DNA from: Xestospongia muta
Taxonomy: Eukaryota; Porifera; Demospongiae; Haplosclerida; Petrosiidae
NCBI GenBank assembly: GCA_963693285.1
Contig: OY848918.1
Span: 11,249,592-11,313,591 of the forward strand
Reading direction: 5' to 3'
DNA: 64,000 bases
The translations under genes and the position numbers were made by a program. Under the pieces are notes generated by a model. It had not been told where the DNA came from and searched no databases. It worked only from the letters and a program-made list of their open reading frames with translations. Below, piece by piece: positions 29,248 through 42,400 of this stretch (its first letter is position 1; the number at the start of each line of letters is the position of its first letter).

Positions 29248-29490
29248 TAAATCACAGATATTGTCCATTCATCAATCTGTCTATCCATTAATCCATGTAT
29301 TTATCTATCCATCTTCCATTTATGTAATGATTACTTTCTTGTCTTATAGTTCCAATATCAGTAAACTTGACAAATTGTACAATTGAAATGTCTGACTCAA
29401 TTTCAAAGCTGATCAAAATACAAATTCTTTGCATATAACATTTAAGGTATGTAGACAAGATTATTGTGAGCCTAATTAGGAACACCATTG
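29248..29490 (+). pseudogene. Displaced B intron-4/exon-5 fragment
   Basis: This stretch copies the end of B exon 4 (TAGATAGTACATAAATC), intron 4 and exon 5 (CCAATATCAGTAAACTTGAC ...), with one base missing from exon 5 (CTCAATTTC in place of CTCAAATTTC) and its donor kept. It is joined about 30 bases later to the leader region of B2, in the position where B1 has its TATA promoter. The copy in unit 2 is at about 48960-49205. Confidence 0.75.
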
Positions 29491-29535
29491 ATGTTCTTAT
29501 GTAAACGAGCTTGTTTTATATGGTTACACAATTTG

Positions 29536-29544
29536 TATAAAAAT
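29536..29544 (+). promoter_or_regulatory. Possible replacement TATA (TATAAAAAT) of B2
   Basis: Where B1 reads TTTGTATTATAATTTGC, B2 and B4 read TTTGTATAAAAATTTAC, 70-78 bases upstream of the ATG. Since the canonical TATAAAAGG block is missing from these copies, this may serve instead. It could also be chance in AT-rich DNA. Confidence 0.35.
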
Positions 29545-29613
29545 TTACATTGTAAACTTTAGACCTTTTAAGTTATAACGTATATAAAGAAGAGAGCTGT
29601 ATTCATATCAAAA

Positions 29614-32600
29614 ATGTTGTTTGTTCTACTACTTACGATTGTACCTAATCTTCCATTAACAAGTAAGTCCTGTCTAGTTGTATACCAATAATATAATGAT
29701 GTCACCACTAGACTCAACAGTGACTTCATTGATATGCCCACCTCCTCAACAATGTTACAATGATAGTCATCTCATTCTCTCATGTGAAACAGAGAAAGCT
29801 GTTTTAGTTTGGAAAATTATCCAGGAATCAGTTGAAATTGTCTATTATTATCATGATCCTGTAGGTAGCACTCATACTAAGGGGAATTTTGAAACAAGTC
29901 ATGATCAAAAAACCCCAGCAAAGTCTACAATGAAAGTCACACCAACTACTTCAATGCAGGGTCTACAAATTGATTGTATTGATGGTATTGATGAGGATAA
30001 GAGATCCTGTATTCTTGAAGTTATTGGTAAGTGAAGAAAATTATGAAATTTTAAAACCTCTATTCAATTATAAAACATTACAGAGTACCCTGGCTCACCT
30101 GTTAATCTCACTATTACACATATTTCTGATAATGTAGCAGTGCAATGGACTCCACCAGTACAAACTGGTGGTCCTAATATTACTGTACACTATATAGTTA
30201 ATATTAGTTCAGAGAATGACACTAATTTCATTTGTTCTGATTATCAATGTAATGTAACATTAAACAAAACTACAATCACTGGCTTACAGACTGGTATACA
30301 ATATAACATTACTGTGTCTGCTGTTAACTGTATTGGTACAGGACCACCAAGTTCATCAATACAAGTAACACCAGGTATGTGATATAGACAGCACCACATA
30401 CATTATAAAGTTTAATAAACAATATACTGGTTCAATTAAATGTACAATATTGTATTATATCATTGAATAGAAGATCATATCCTTTAGGGAAATCCACTAT
30501 TCTAATTTTACAACCCTCCTTCAAAGCAGTTGACTTTACTATTGTTATGTTGTATTGGTCAATTATCAATGGGTCCATTGAGAAAGTTAAGAACTTTAAT
30601 GTCAACTTGTTTGAAGCATTGAACACATCTAATATAAGAGAGTTTACTACTGAGAATACCAGTCTTGAAGTAACAGATTTAAAAAAGAAACTAGAATACT
30701 CCTTTTCTGTTCGAGCAAGAGATTTTAATGAGAGAGTGGGTGTCTTTTCTACTCCTGTCAACTTCACATTAGATGGTACATAAATCACAGATATTGTCAA
30801 TTCATCAATCTGTCTGTCCATTAATTTATCTGTCTATCTATCCATTAATCCCCATGTATCTATCCATTTTCCATTTATGCGATGACTACATTCTTGTCTT
30901 ATAGTTCCAATATCAGTAAACTTGACAAATTGTATAATTGAAATGTCTGACTCAAATTTCAGAGCTGATCAAAATACAATTTCTTTGCATATAACATTTA
31001 AGGTATGTAGACAAGATTATTGTGACCTAATTAGAAACACCATTCATCCTATATACATATTGATGTTCTTATGTAAACTAGCCTGTTTTATATGTTTACT
31101 CAGTGCATCAGTTCATAAATTGACATCCATCAATTGAGAGGACATGTTTCTATGGTAACTAAACATACCTTCTCTGACCTAACTATCAATAGTTGTAAAA
31201 GCACAAACACTTTAATTTATGATGTCATCATTGTAGTGGAAGTTCATGAACTTAAAGACATTATGTCTCCAATAAATATGTAGAGCAAATGAACTAAAAT
31301 TAAGATGTACTCATCTTACATATTAAATGATGTTCATAGGCTACTGTTTAAGTCAGTATAGAATTGAACTTTGGTATAGTCATTACCATTGATCTGCATG
31401 TAACATTAGAATGACATAAAAATAAAGCACCTGCATTTCATAGAAATGCCTTGTGGACATATGAGCTCCTCTATTTTACTTAATCCATATACCACACGAG
31501 TCAACAATGGCTCATAAAGTCTTTGAAGTTGCTCAAAACTCTACTCTAAATCAATATGTGATATGAGTCAGTGCTAGTTAGTAAACATTGTCTGTGCCTC
31601 TATATGAATTATCATTATCACATCTAACACATGTTATAACAACCATTTTGCTTTTTTCACTATCTTAATATGTGCTGAGGTCATAGTATACCCCATCCAC
31701 ATCCACATTCCTACTGTATGAGTCCTATATGTGCCTGTTCCCAGACCCTTCCTCTCTTAGTGAAGGGTCGACAATACCATGAAATCAACTAATTACAACT
31801 ACAGACACACATAGCAACCAATGAATATTATTACTCTTGCCATGATCACTTTGAATTAAGTGTAACTGATGAGTTGAGTAAACATCTTAAAACAACTCCA
31901 TAAGTTATGACAACTGTCCTGTTTTCAGACTTAACAAAAATTCAGTCATTTATAACAACAACTGTACCATTAAAATAATGTTAGGACAATTTTACAATTA
32001 TATTTTTGTTTAGTACTTTAAGAGTAGCAGACCTCCAATCATTGGATATTTGATACATCATAATGGCACAGAGTCTGGCAACACAACTTCCATTTTTCAT
32101 AATACTACAAATACTACAGTGGATTACAAAACTGTCATTCCTAGTCAATGTATCAATGGAGCATATTTGTTGGTATCTGTGGCAGCTGTCAATGACTTAG
32201 GCACTGGTGATTGGGCAACAACCAGTGCTAAACTAACATTCTGTAGCCACTTTATTAAATGTAAGAATGATATAATAACAAAGTTACTATTAATAACATT
32301 TTGTGCTATTTATAGCTTCAGTTCCAGTCACTTCAACAACTGCTGCTATCATTATGGAAACGCTAACATTTTCTAGTACAAAGTCCAATTCTCAGGAACC
32401 AATTGCTACTATAGACATTATGAATAGACCAACTTCTACAATTAGACCTACTCCATCATCACAACATTATAATAGTTTGTTAAGCAGTACCTATTAAATC
32501 TATAATAATTATTTTTTCTATACAGATTCATTCCAAACAGCACCCCATACATTCCCGTCTGTAATTTTATTGATAACATTACCACTCTCGGTACTTTTAC

Positions 32601-32921
32601 TGATTATTTTATGCTTTATCATCTGTTTGATCTGTATTGTAATATGTAAGAAACATGAGTTCACAGATCAAGGTATCTCTCCTCTCTCCTTAATTTGATG
32701 ACTATAGTCCTTTAGCCACTGATATCTATAGTAATCCCAGCTATGTTAGTGTAACTGTACCAAGAGTAATTCAAGTGAGACCTCCTTCAGTAATTTATGA
32801 TGAAATCAGACCAACACTAAGAGAAACACAAGAAGAACAAGGAGGAGGTACTAGTATTGCTGTTGAAGAGAACACTGCCTATTCTCATGTTAACATTATC
32901 ATCAATATTAATAACGTGTGA
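29614..32921 (+). CDS. B2: Ig + 3 FN3 receptor, altered C-terminus
   Basis: Nine exons: 29614-29662, 29712-30026, 30084-30374, 30488-30775, 30905-31002, 32014-32260, 32316-32486, 32526-32672, 32716-32921; 603 residues. Same domain plan as B1. The Ig-like domain is one codon longer and the most divergent part (IIQESVEIVYYYHDPVGSTH against IKQHSFKIVYSYDYDVGSTY). In the third FN3 the Cys of YFKCGRPP is Ser. The tail keeps ATDIYSNPSY and VIYDEI, but a deletion removes the usual end. It reads AYSHVNIIININNV, so the terminal YIN motif is lost. The promoter region differs from B1. It appears intact and translatable. Confidence 0.8.
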
Positions 32922-33015
32922 TGTATTATTACCAATCTTTATAACTTGAGTCTACTAGTTGTTTGTGAAAATCCATTTTATTTAACGTTTAAGAAATATA
33001 TATAATATAGTAACT

Positions 33016-33236
33016 ATAAAAATTAGTATGTCATTTTAACAACTAATTTGTACCTGACATGCATGGATTATGGAATCTAGAATTTATATGGCTTACTCAC
33101 TGTATAATTTGTTGGTAATGTAATAGTACAACATACCAACAAATTAGACAGTGAGATATTCACAAGAATTCTATATTTCATAGTAGTTCAACCATGTCAG
33201 GTGCAAATTAGTTGTTAAAATGACATTAATTTTTAC
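33016..33236. mobile_element. Foldback MITE-like element
   Basis: Almost the whole 220 bases form one imperfect palindrome. The outer arms TCATTTTAACAACTAATTTG and CAAATTAGTTGTTAAAATGA pair, and the inner arms ACTCACTGT..AATTTGTTGGT and ACCAACAAATTAGACAGTGA pair around a short AT centre. There is no coding capacity, and it is flanked by TAAAAATTA. A non-autonomous DNA transposon is the simplest reading. A collinear copy with arm changes is at about 52728-52958. Confidence 0.7.
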
Positions 33237-33579
33237 AGTGTGGTTTTCAAGCCAAAACTACAATATATTTGTAAAACTACAGTTATCAATTACTGTAAGA
33301 AGTGAGGAGGAAGTGCTTATTTCATAATTACTGTAAGCTTAACTTTAATCTTACCAGACATACCAGAAGGAAACATACAGGGAAGGCATACTAATTACAT
33401 GCACACATATAACATTTCTGTCATTGTCTATGTTAAAGATCTGCCATATTTACTTCAGCAATTGCTCATATGCTCAGCAATATGATATAATATTGACTCT
33501 GAGTTATTCTATAATAATAGTCAATCACAGAGAATATTACAACAGCAATACAACAGGTTAAATACAATTATATTAATAT

Positions 33580-33586
33580 ATATCTA

Positions 33587-33633
<47 letters not shown>

Positions 33634-33662
33634 ACACATATATATATATATATATATATATA
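33580..33662. repeat. (CTAT)n and (TA)n microsatellite
   Basis: About eleven tandem CTAT units followed by a TA run, 3' of E1. At the matching place in unit 2 (53565-53625) the CTAT run is replaced by TA and CATA repeats. Confidence 0.95.
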
Positions 33663-34237
33663 TTCTATTGACTATTACTACATCTTTTGAGAAACCTTAT
33701 CAGTTGATCTGTACACCAAACTCCAATTAATAATAAAGTCAATAATAAGACCAAATATACCCTTTGTAATGTTCATACCAATAAAATGCCCACAACACAT
33801 TTATATTGAAGAATGGAAATAAATTGTTCTATGAATTCCAAGTACATCGCCTTTCATCCCATTATTTTGTTGTTGCAAAATCATTATTATTGATATAAAC
33901 CTTTTTGATATATCAATAATACACCTAAGATGTTTAATTAGTAGTGACATGACTCACCTATTTTAATAATTATGTGACTTGATTATCAGATTCACTTTTT
34001 GTTTGTCTTATAAAATTTACACGAAATTAAATGAATTTACTATCTTTATTATAAATTTTCACCACCATACCAAATCTGGTATAAGTTGCACGTATTTCAA
34101 GTAAGATTTAGTCAATGTAATAATAGTATTAATAAAACTTGCATGCACAGTTTTATCAGTCTTATTATATATGTTAATTATTCACTGGAAAGTCGACTAT
34201 TTAATTTCACAATTAATTTTCTTATCATCATTTCCTC

Positions 34238-35847
34238 CTACATTACAGATGTATATAGTACAACAACAATTGCTCCCAGTACTACAGAGACAACAATAAC
34301 AAGCCATGATATGATTTTATCACCTAAAATATATATGTCTATGATCAGTATGATGTCTACATGAACATACCTTTGACTCCTCCCCCTCCACTTGGCATAC
34401 CAGTAGTAATAATAGGTACAATAGTAGCAGTAGTAGAAGTTGATGGCGCTAAAGTGGATTGTGTGACAGATAAAGAGAAAGACATTGATGTGAACTTTTC
34501 ATTACATGACACATTTGTGATGTACATGTTTCCAATCATAGCAATGGTGGAGATTTGTCACCTAAACTGCATAATCTCTATCATTAGTATGATGTCTTAC
34601 CAGTTGTAGCAGTAGTAGTAGTAGTGGAGGAAGGTACAGGAGTAGCAGTTGCTGGTACTGGAATGGGTTGTGTGAGTCACAGAGAATATTACAACAGCAT
34701 GTAAATTAAATACAATAATAACAATACCAGTTGTAGCAGTAGTAGTAGTAGTGAAGGAAGGTACAGGAGTAGCAGTTGATGGTAGTGGAATGGGTTGTGT
34801 GATAGCTAAAAGAGAAAGAGATTAATGTGATCTGTTTCAATTCTTTAACATGTAATGTTCATGTTACATACAACGTACATGTTACGTGTAGTGTACATGT
34901 TTCTAAGCAACCAATAATTGGTTATTTAGATGAGAGAGATGAAAAATATTTGTAGTGCAATATTGACTCAAATAATTCATCACTTGTTATTATTGAACTT
35001 AGAACTAATTTTATTATATCTTGTATCTGATGATAATTGTTTGGGTATTTATTTTTGATAATTATTTCTTTAATAAACCACTATCTCTCCTACACAATTA
35101 GTTCACACTAGTATTAGTACTAAAATACTTCCTATCATACCTACAACAATAATTCCTACAATGGACTAGTGTCAAGCAATTAAAGTTGTATTCTGTAAAT
35201 TTTCATGAACACATTGTACATGTATTGCTATTATGTCAGCATTGTGGTTCTTAAAATAAAACATGACTTAATTTATAATTAAATGTATTTACAGTTTTCA
35301 TATGTTGTATTATTCCTTCACAAATGACTGGTACTATTAAAGAGATATTGAGGCATTAATTTGTTGTCACATGCAATTCTTCAAACTTCTTAATTAAACT
35401 TTGTTAATGTTCCTATATGTAATGAATATACTATTGACAGCTTAACTATACCCGGATCTTTGAGGCACATAATGTGTACATCTCTTGTATTGTTCACATT
35501 GAAACTCACAATTGATGAATATGTCATATTATTATAAGACACTTGAAAACTTTCAGATTCATCACCAGTACACTTATTGTTTATACAATTATCTGAGCCT
35601 GCATGAAAGTCACAATCAATGAATCAATTTGATGTTGTTATGTTCCATGATAATACTACTGTGAAGGTATTACAAACACACTGTATTAAGTTTCCTACAT
35701 ATGTCTCATCACAATCCCTCCACAGTTGAAATCTTTCACAGTAGCACCAACATAGAGTATAAAGAGACACAGTCCAAGTTATAGCTACACATATATAACT
35801 TACATGTTGCTTTGAACATAAAGAGAAGACAGGTAATAAGTAAAACT
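34238..35847 (-). pseudogene. E1: broken C-type Ig receptor
   Basis: TM exon 34323-34238 (KIISWLVIVVSVVLGAIVVV), Ser/Thr stalk exons (about 34376-34455, 34600-34690 and 34730-34810), an Ig exon (about 35465-35743) and part of the signal-peptide exon (35802-35847) are recognisable. The Ig exon has lost its acceptor (TAG became TTG), has one base deleted after NCGG, and has a TGA where C1 has a Cys codon after the TSN. The signal exon is cut and joined to a fragment of another Ig exon (35850-36005). It therefore cannot make a receptor. Confidence 0.75.
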
Positions 35848-36004
35848 TTGACAGTGCTACTCTTTCTTTATAAGGTCCTACTCCACATAATTTGTAAATC
35901 TCCTGTTTTGTTCACACAAAAACTTACAATAGATGTGTATGACATAAATAATTATTATAAGACACTTGAAAGATGTAACACTAATAATGTAAGTTTGACT
36001 TACC

Positions 36005-36345
36005 AATAGTTATAACCTAAATATATATATACTCTTTTTAATGTTCATACAAATAAAATGGCCACAACACATTTTACATTGAAGAATGGAAATAAATTAT
36101 TCTATGAATTCCAAGTGCATTGTCTTTCATTACATTATTGCTTTGCAAAATTATTGTTATTGATATAAACTTTTTCAATTGGTCAATATAAATTTAATAT
36201 AAATTAATAAATATAATTTTTTTACTTTATTAAAATGTTCACCACCAAATCTTTCCTCCTACATTACACATATATAATTTGTATAACATAATATACATAG
36301 TTTGTAAATTGTATATAGTCAATTATTCTCTGAAAAGTCAACTTT
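36005..36345. other. Spacer between E1 and A2
   Basis: AT-rich sequence. It includes one copy of the roughly 150-base repeat block (from 36025) that also occurs near 33765, 53730 and 59195. No gene was seen. Confidence 0.6.
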
Positions 36346-36349
36346 TCAT

Positions 36350-37716
36350 TTAACAATTTCTGCAAAATATCCAAGCAATCAGTGGAAGCATCACATAAGA
36401 CACTACTCCTAGTAGAGGTACCCCTAGTCCTAGTACAAGTCCTATAATGAGGCTTGCATTAGCTATGAAACCAATGTGAAAGTTAAAGTCATCTGATAAA
36501 TAAACCTACATCTTCCTCCTCCTCCATTACTATCATCACCACTACTCTCACACTGAGAAATGGGCACAACAACTATTAGTTCTACAACATAGAAAGACAA
36601 TTATATCTCGCACACATACACACATAATGTACTTGTTGGTATCCCTTTACCAAAAATATTAACTGGCATAACTCTAATAATGTAAGTTTGACTTGCATTA
36701 GCTTCAGTAGTTGTCCAAGTAATGTCATCTACTCTATGATAAGTAATATCTCCAGTTAAATTATGAGATAGGTTATAATATTGAACTGGTGGTCGTTCTA
36801 TTTTGTCTTGTTCATCCAGATCCTGCATACAATGTAACCACAACAACATTAACAATAACATCATTGTAGTTTACTTGTATTGTAATTGTAATATTAGCAT
36901 AACAATCACTTCCAGTTCTATTTGTGGCATTTGAAGTATTTATTGACAGCTTTATTCTTGCTGGACCTATATAACACACAGTAATGTCATTAAAGTGTCT
37001 CTAACTTGTAGTCTTACTTAATGTAAAGTCAGAACTCTTAACACTCTGGTTTCCTATCCTGTCTACACTGTCAATACCACTAACAGTGTAACTATATACA
37101 GCAGTAGTATTAACAAAAATACTAGCATTAAGAAACAATGGAGACAAACTTGTATTAATATTGTAGACCTCATTTGTATTATTTGTAATAATAACTTGAT
37201 ACATATCACCACATGTCACATTGTTCCAACTAAGTATGACTTGAGACTCATTGTTGAAGGTTATATTGAGGTTTGTAGGTTTCTCTGGAGGTCCTACAAT
37301 ATGACATGACAATATCAAATAGTTGTTGTAATATAATAAGCTAGATACTACCTATTTACATACATAAATACCATATATTCATATAGTATTGAACTGTTTA
37401 CTATTTTCAGTTCCAATGTCTTTCAATGTCATTGTTTGCACATATAATGAGATTTTTTAATTTGTGAAGCATTTGTTATCAAAACAATCTCTGTGTACCG
37501 GTATTTTGATTTTAGCAATCACTATTGTTCTCTAGTAGTTATCAATCAGTACATTGTTACTTATTAGTCATTGTTAATGAAAAGGCTATTTAATTTGTCA
37601 ATGTAGCTTTTCTTTACTACAAGCATACAAACATGAATGCATAGTTATCAACCTGGAGATCTCCCAATACAACTTTACAGTTACCAATACAGCTTATTTT
37701 TATATTGCTCTCCAAA

Positions 37717-37764
<48 letters not shown>

Positions 37765-38264
37765 AGTACCTGGATCTTTGACAGTACAGTTTTTGGAACC
37801 TGGATTCAATCCATTACTGCATTTGATGCGTAAAGCTGCTGTTTCATTCACTGTAAATGTCAAATTTGATGAGTTCACCATATTATCATAGGTAGCTTGA
37901 AACCCTCCTTTAATTTCATAGTTGTCATCTCCAATAAATTCAAACCGTTCTATTCTTATGCCATTAAATGTCGTTATATCCCAGTTTAATTGTGGTGTGG
38001 AGGTCTCACAATAGCACTGTACCAGGTTTCCTACACATGTTCCATTACAAGCCCCATTACAGTTAAAATCCTCTACAACAGCACCTATACAGAGTACAGA
38101 AGAACACATTAAAAGATTTTAACTTGACAAAGCTTACATGTTGGTTTGAGTAGACAGATAAGACAGGTAATAAGTAGGACAATTAGAGCTTCAACTATCT
38201 GGAGAAAGTAGACAGAAGGGGATGAATGAACTTATATATAAATATCACTTACTGTAGCAGCCAT
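36350..38264 (-). CDS. A2: Ig + 2 FN3 receptor, short tail
   Basis: Eight exons: 38264-38253, 38198-38138, 38084-37770, 37293-37018, 36966-36875, 36822-36633, 36581-36510, 36492-36350; 386 residues. Same plan as A1. The first FN3 has its own changes (SWNNVTCGDMYQVIITNN against SWDNVTCADVYQVNVTNN in A1). The terminal exon is different and longer than that of A1: a Gly/Leu-rich helix (LIIGLVLGLGVPLLGVV) followed by a second hydrophobic stretch (YVMLPLIAWIF) and CRNC. It may cross the membrane twice or carry a very short hydrophobic tail. The exon 6 donor is a weaker GTACAT where A1 and A3 have GTAGAG. Confidence 0.8.
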
Positions 38265-39328
38265 AAACTCTAGCTTTAAACTTGATATAGTCTGAAACAA
38301 AAGATACAAGTGAATAAAACAAATCTTTTACATTTCCTTATATCTTTATGTTTAATAATATTCAATGTTTTGTTTTCAACCTACAACTCCATGGTTACAA
38401 GTATATTCGTGTCATGTGCTCACAATATTATTATTCCTAGTTCATGTATACAATCACTTAAATCAATACACAATTGATACTATAGACTTCAGTTGTGTTA
38501 CTTATAATATCAATTTGATATTTAATGGAACATGTCTCGTAGTCCCAAATTAGATTAAAATTGAAATTAAAACTCATTGAATGTTGCTTTGTCATCAAAA
38601 TACAGTGGTTTGGGTTTTTACTTTGTAATGTTGGTAACTTGATCGTACTCCACCATTAATGTACTTGATATGTAAATCTACTGTCTCATTCACTGTCTAT
38701 GTTAAATTTGATGAATTCAGCATATTATCATAGGCAGATAGAAGCACCTTGACCTTCTTTAATTACATAGTTGTTGAGAGCATAATAAATTTAAACTGGC
38801 AAAACTGCTGTACACTCATTTTTGTAAAACATTTATTTTACAGGCTACTACACTTTGATAGAAATCAATAACCCACTTTCATGAATTATGAAGGCTTAGG
38901 CTAGCTTACATTTTCATGAAGTGAAACATTTGAGTTTAAAATAGCAATTGTTATAAAAGAAATCAACAGAGACAACTGAAAACATATAGTCCTAGTGTTC
39001 AAGGACAGTGGTGTGTTAAAAGTTATAGCAAATTTACTTTAGGAAGAGGGGAGACAAAAGGCCCCAAAACTATCGAATGACTGTGATTTATGTACCATCT
39101 GATATGAAGTCTCCTTGTCCCATTTCTCTCTACTCCATATTGGTACAAAATCAACGTCAATGTTATGGAGCAGAGATCAGTATTAAAATATACTGATCTT
39201 GGACTGTTCCATTGGACTTGACGAGTGACGACTGGCATACAGCAGCTCAGGCTCGCCCATAATACCCTTTATTTATCCTAGTATAACAACTAATGTTATT
39301 ATTGCATGATGGGTGGAGCATAGACTAC
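38265..39328. promoter_or_regulatory. Divergent A2/B3 intergenic region
   Basis: Copy of the A1/B1 intergenic block, including the palindrome (39176-39199). Next to A2 the promoter word reads GTTTCAGACTATATC, with one base changed, as in A3. About 38460-38590 differs from unit 1 and matches unit 3. Confidence 0.55.
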
Positions 39329-39337
39329 TATAAAAGG
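39329..39337 (+). promoter_or_regulatory. TATA box of B3 (TATAAAAGG)
   Basis: Same sequence and spacing to the ATG as in B1. Confidence 0.75.
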
Positions 39338-39434
39338 AGCTCCAATTACACAATTTGTATTATAATTTGCATTGTAAACTTTAGACCTTTTAACTTATAA
39401 CGTTTAACGAAGAAGAGCTATACTTATATCAAAA

Positions 39435-42400
39435 ATGTTGTTTGTTCTACTACTTATGATTGTATCTATTCTTCCATTAACAAGTAAGTACTGTCTAGTT
39501 ATATACTAATAATATAATGATGTCACCACTAGACTCAACAGTGACTTCATTGATATGTCCACCCTCTCAACAATGTTACAATGAAAGTCAACTCATTCTC
39601 TCATGTGAAACAGAGGGAGTTGTTTTAGCTTGGAGAATTAAGCAGCATTCATTTAAAATTGTCTATAGTTATGACTATGATGTTGGTAGTACTTATACAG
39701 CTGGGAACTTTCAAACAAGCCTTGATCAACGACAACCAGCAAAGTCCACAATGAAAGTCACGCCAACTACTTCAATGCAGGGTCTACAAATTGATTGTAA
39801 AGATGTTTATGGAAATAAGAGATCCTGTATTCTTAAAGTTATTGGTAAGTAAAGAAAATATGAAATTTTAAAATCTCTATTCAATTATAAAACATTACAG
39901 AGTACCCTGGCCAACCTGTTAATCTCACTATTACACATATCTCTGATAATGTAGCAGTGCAATGCACTCCACCAGTACAATCTGGTGGTCCTAATATTAC
40001 TGTACACTATATAGTTAATATTAGTTCAGAGAATGACACTAATTTCATTTGTTCTAATGATCAATGTAATGTAACATTAAACAAAACCACAATTACTGGC
40101 TTACAGACTGGTATACAGTATAACATTACTGTGTCTGCTGTTAACTGTATTGGTACAGGACCACCAAGTTCATCAATACAAGTAACACCAGGTATGTGAT
40201 ATAGACAGCACCACATACATTATAAAGTTTAATAAACAATATACTGGTTCAATTAAATGTACAATATTGTATTACATCATTGAATAGAAGATCATATCTT
40301 TTAGGGAAATCCCCTATTCTAATTTTACAACCCTCCTTCAAAGCAGTTGACTTTACTATTGTTAAGTTGTATTGGTCAATTATCAATGGGTCCATTAAGA
40401 AAGTTAAGAACTTTAATGTCAACTTGTTTGAAGCATTGAACACATCTAATATAAGAGAGTTTATTACAGAGAATACCAGTCTTATAGTGAGAGATTTAGA
40501 AGAAAAACTAGAATACTCTTTTTCTATTCAAGCAAGAGATATTAATGAGAGAGTGGGTGTGTTTTCTACTCCTGTCAACTTCACATTAGATGGTACATAA
40601 ATCACAGATATTGTCCATTCATCAATCTGTCTGTCCATTAATTTATCTGTCTATCTATCCATTAATCCACGTATCTATCCATATTCCATTTATGTAATGA
40701 TTACTTTCTTGTCTTATAGTTCCAATATCAGTAAACTTGACAAATTGTACAATTGAAATGTCTTACTCAAATTTCAAAGTTGATCAAAATAGAAATTCTT
40801 TGCATATAATTTTTAAGGTATGCAGACAAGATTATTGTGAACCTAATTAGGAACACCATTCATCCTATATACACATTGATGTTATTATGTAAACTAGCCT
40901 GTTTTATATGTTTACTCAGTGCATCAGTTCATAAATTGACATTCATCAATTGAGAGGACATATTTCTATGGTAACTAAGCATACTTTCTCTGACCTAACT
41001 ATCAATAGTTGTAAAAACACAATCTCTTTAATTTATGATGTCATCGTTATAGTGTAAGTTCATGAACTTAAAGACATTATGTCTCCAATAGACATGTAGT
41101 ACAAGTGAGCTAAAAATTAAGATGTACTCATCTTACATATTAAATGATGTTCATAGGCTACTGTTTAAATCAGAATTGAACTTTGGTATAGTCATTACCA
41201 TTGATCTGCATGTAACATTATAATGACATAAAAATAAAGCACCTGCATTTCATATGAAGTATGTTTAGCAAAAATAATATCATAGAAGTGCCTTGTGGAC
41301 TTACGAGCTCCTCTATTTTACTTAATGCATATACCACATGAGTCAACAATGGCTCATTAAGTCTTTGAAGTTGCTCGAAACTCTACTCTAAATCAATATG
41401 TGATATGAGTCAGTGCTAGTTAGTAAACATTGTCTGTGCCTCTATATGAATTATCATTATCACATCTAACACATGTTATAACAACCATTTTGCTTTTTTC
41501 ACTATCTTAATATGTGCTGAGGTCATAGTATACCCCATTAACATCCACATTCCTACTGTATGAGTCCTATATGTGCCTGTTCCCAGACCCTTCCTCTCTT
41601 AGTGAAGGGTCGACAATATCATGAAATCAAGTAATTACAACTACAGACACACATAGCAACCAATGAATATTATTACTCTTGCCATGATCACTTTGAATTA
41701 AGTGTAACTGATGAGTTGAGTAAACATCTTAAAACAACTCCATAAGTTATGACAACTGTCCTGTTTTCAGACTTAACAAAAATTCAGTCATTTATAACAA
41801 CAACTGTACAATTAAAATAATGTTAGGACAACTTTACAATTATATTTTTGTTTAGTACTTTAAGTGTGGCAGACCTCCAATCATTGGATATTTGATACAT
41901 CATAATGGCACAGAGTCTGGCAACACAACTTCCATTTTTCATAATACTACAAACACTACAGTGGATTACAAAACTGTCATTCCTAGTCAATGTATCAATG
42001 GAGCATATTTGTTGGTATCTGTGGCTGCTGTCAATGACTTAGGTACTGGTGATTGGGCAACAACCAGTGCTAAACTAACATTCTGTAGCCACTTTATTAC
42101 ATGTAAGAATGATATAATAACAAAGTTACTATTAATAACATTTTGTGCTATTTATAGCTTCAGTTCCAGTCACTTCAACAACTGCTGCTATCATTATGGA
42201 AACACTAACATTTTTGAGTACAAAGTCCAATTCTCAGGAACCAATTGCTACTATAGACGTTATGAATAGACCAACTTCTACAGTTAGACCTACTCCGTCA
42301 TTACAACATTATAATAGTTTGTTAAGCGGTACCTATTAAATCTATAATAATTATTTTTTCTATACAGATTCATTCCAAACAGCACCCCATACATTCCCGT

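Larger units (their letters stand above)
32922..34237. other. Spacer between B2 and E1
   Basis: Holds the foldback element (33016-33236), one copy of the 38-bp word that is expanded in unit 2 (33305-33345), a (CTAT)n run, and a block of about 150 bases beginning ATGTTCATACCAATAAAATG. That block is also found near 36030, 53730 and 59195. No gene was seen. Confidence 0.7.
15729..36340. repeat. Tandem segmental duplication, unit 1
   Basis: Contains in order A1(-), B1(+), C1(-), pseudogene D1, B2(+) and pseudogene E1. The same order recurs from 36350. Aligned landmarks shift by 20344-20345 bases up to about 26.3 kb and by about 19705-19716 afterwards, which shows collinear copying with one indel of about 636 bases. 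Inside the unit, B1 and B2 are themselves copies about 10.5 kb apart. Confidence 0.9.
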
